DNA of 6,055 nucleotides, from positions 1-6,055 of the forward strand of contig WFOX01000066.1 of assembly GCA_015487905.1 (NCBI GenBank). The letters run 5' to 3'. Positions 5,810 through 6,055 of the stretch are shown piece after piece. The notes below the pieces were generated by a model. It made no database searches. It was not told where the DNA came from and saw only the letters and a program-made list of their open reading frames with translations. This stretch comes from Mariprofundales bacterium. Lineage in GTDB: Bacteria > Pseudomonadota > Zetaproteobacteria > Mariprofundales > S012-25. The position numbers and the translations under genes were made by a program. The first letter of the stretch is position 1, and every line of letters begins with the position of its first letter.

Positions 5810-6055
5810 ATGCACATCGCCTGGCTTGGCACGGGGCTTTTGGGAGAGAAGATCGTAGAGCGGCTGCTTGCACGCGGCTTTGCCGTCACGGTCTGGAACC
5901 GCACGCAAAAGAAGGCCGCGCGGCTTGCGCCCCTGGGCGCCAAGGTGGCGACGACTCCCGCCGAAGCACTCGCCAGCGCCGACATCGTGGGCTTGACCCT
6001 TGCCGATGCCCCAGCCATCCGCGCCGTGCTGCTGGATGACGCCAAGGCGCGCGCC
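5810..6055 (+). CDS. NAD(P)-dependent dehydrogenase of the 6-phosphogluconate/3-hydroxyisobutyrate dehydrogenase family (partial)
   Basis: The first 82 codons are present; the gene runs off the window end without a stop, against about 290 residues usual for the family. The product begins MHIAWLGTGLLGEKI, a Rossmann beta-alpha-beta unit with the GxGxxG motif at residues 7-12. The second strand ends VTVWNRT (26-32): Asn-Arg-Thr where NAD-specific enzymes carry Asp, so NADP(H) is the likelier cofactor. The following TPAEALASADIVGLTLADAP matches the family segment leading to the catalytic region. Members reduce or oxidise small beta-hydroxy acids such as 3-hydroxyisobutyrate, tartronate semialdehyde or glyoxylate. 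The substrate-deciding residues and catalytic lysine lie beyond the window, so the substrate cannot be named; an imine-reductase-like member is also possible. It is separated from the DUF2207 unit by the REP pair and is probably transcribed independently. Confidence 0.88.
   Translation, partial: MHIAWLGTGLLGEKIVERLLARGFAVTVWNRTQKKAARLAPLGAKVATTPAEALASADIVGLTLADAPAIRAVLLDDAKARA

Noticed and set aside
5659..6045. Minus-strand open frame opposite the dehydrogenase gene
   Set aside because: It covers the REP pair and the complement of a recognised Rossmann-fold gene with a good ribosome site, and shows no recognisable family.

Overview
The window is compact, GC-rich bacterial DNA (roughly 60-65% GC by eye) with every gene on the + strand. 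It most resembles a gammaproteobacterium. The DAHP synthase is close to the enterobacterial AroG/AroH type, and the only long gap holds a REP-type palindrome pair headed by the GTAG tetranucleotide, a form common in gammaproteobacteria such as Stenotrophomonas and its relatives. A betaproteobacterium cannot be excluded from this sequence. Leucine is often encoded by CTT or TTG despite the high GC content, in all the genes.

Layout. Bases 1-122 are the leader of the first gene, with no clear promoter. Bases 123-1196 encode a class I DAHP synthase, the first enzyme of the shikimate pathway, with all metal and substrate residues intact. A 72-base gap (1197-1268) carries a good sigma70-like promoter. 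It leads into a tight three-gene unit: a LemA-family membrane protein (1269-1826), a DUF2207 membrane protein (1823-3742, GTG start overlapping the lemA stop by 4 bases) and a second, divergent DUF2207 membrane protein (3750-5606, 7 bases downstream). Bases 5607-5809 are non-coding and hold two inverted REP hairpins that form a REPIN-like element. A new gene starts at 5810 and runs off the window: the N-terminal NADP-binding part of a 6-phosphogluconate/3-hydroxyisobutyrate dehydrogenase-like enzyme.

How the parts fit. DAHP synthase and the terminal dehydrogenase look like ordinary metabolic genes unrelated to the middle. The LemA-DUF2207-DUF2207 unit is the unusual part. It is a probable envelope complex with a short N-terminally anchored helical protein (LemA) and two large proteins, each with a signal peptide, an extracytoplasmic beta-rich domain and about five membrane segments. 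The two DUF2207 proteins clearly arose by tandem duplication. Only the first keeps the glycine-rich C-terminus, the GRDP motif after the first membrane segment and the canonical C-terminal block, which suggests division of labour. The biochemical role of this family is not established, and none is assigned here.
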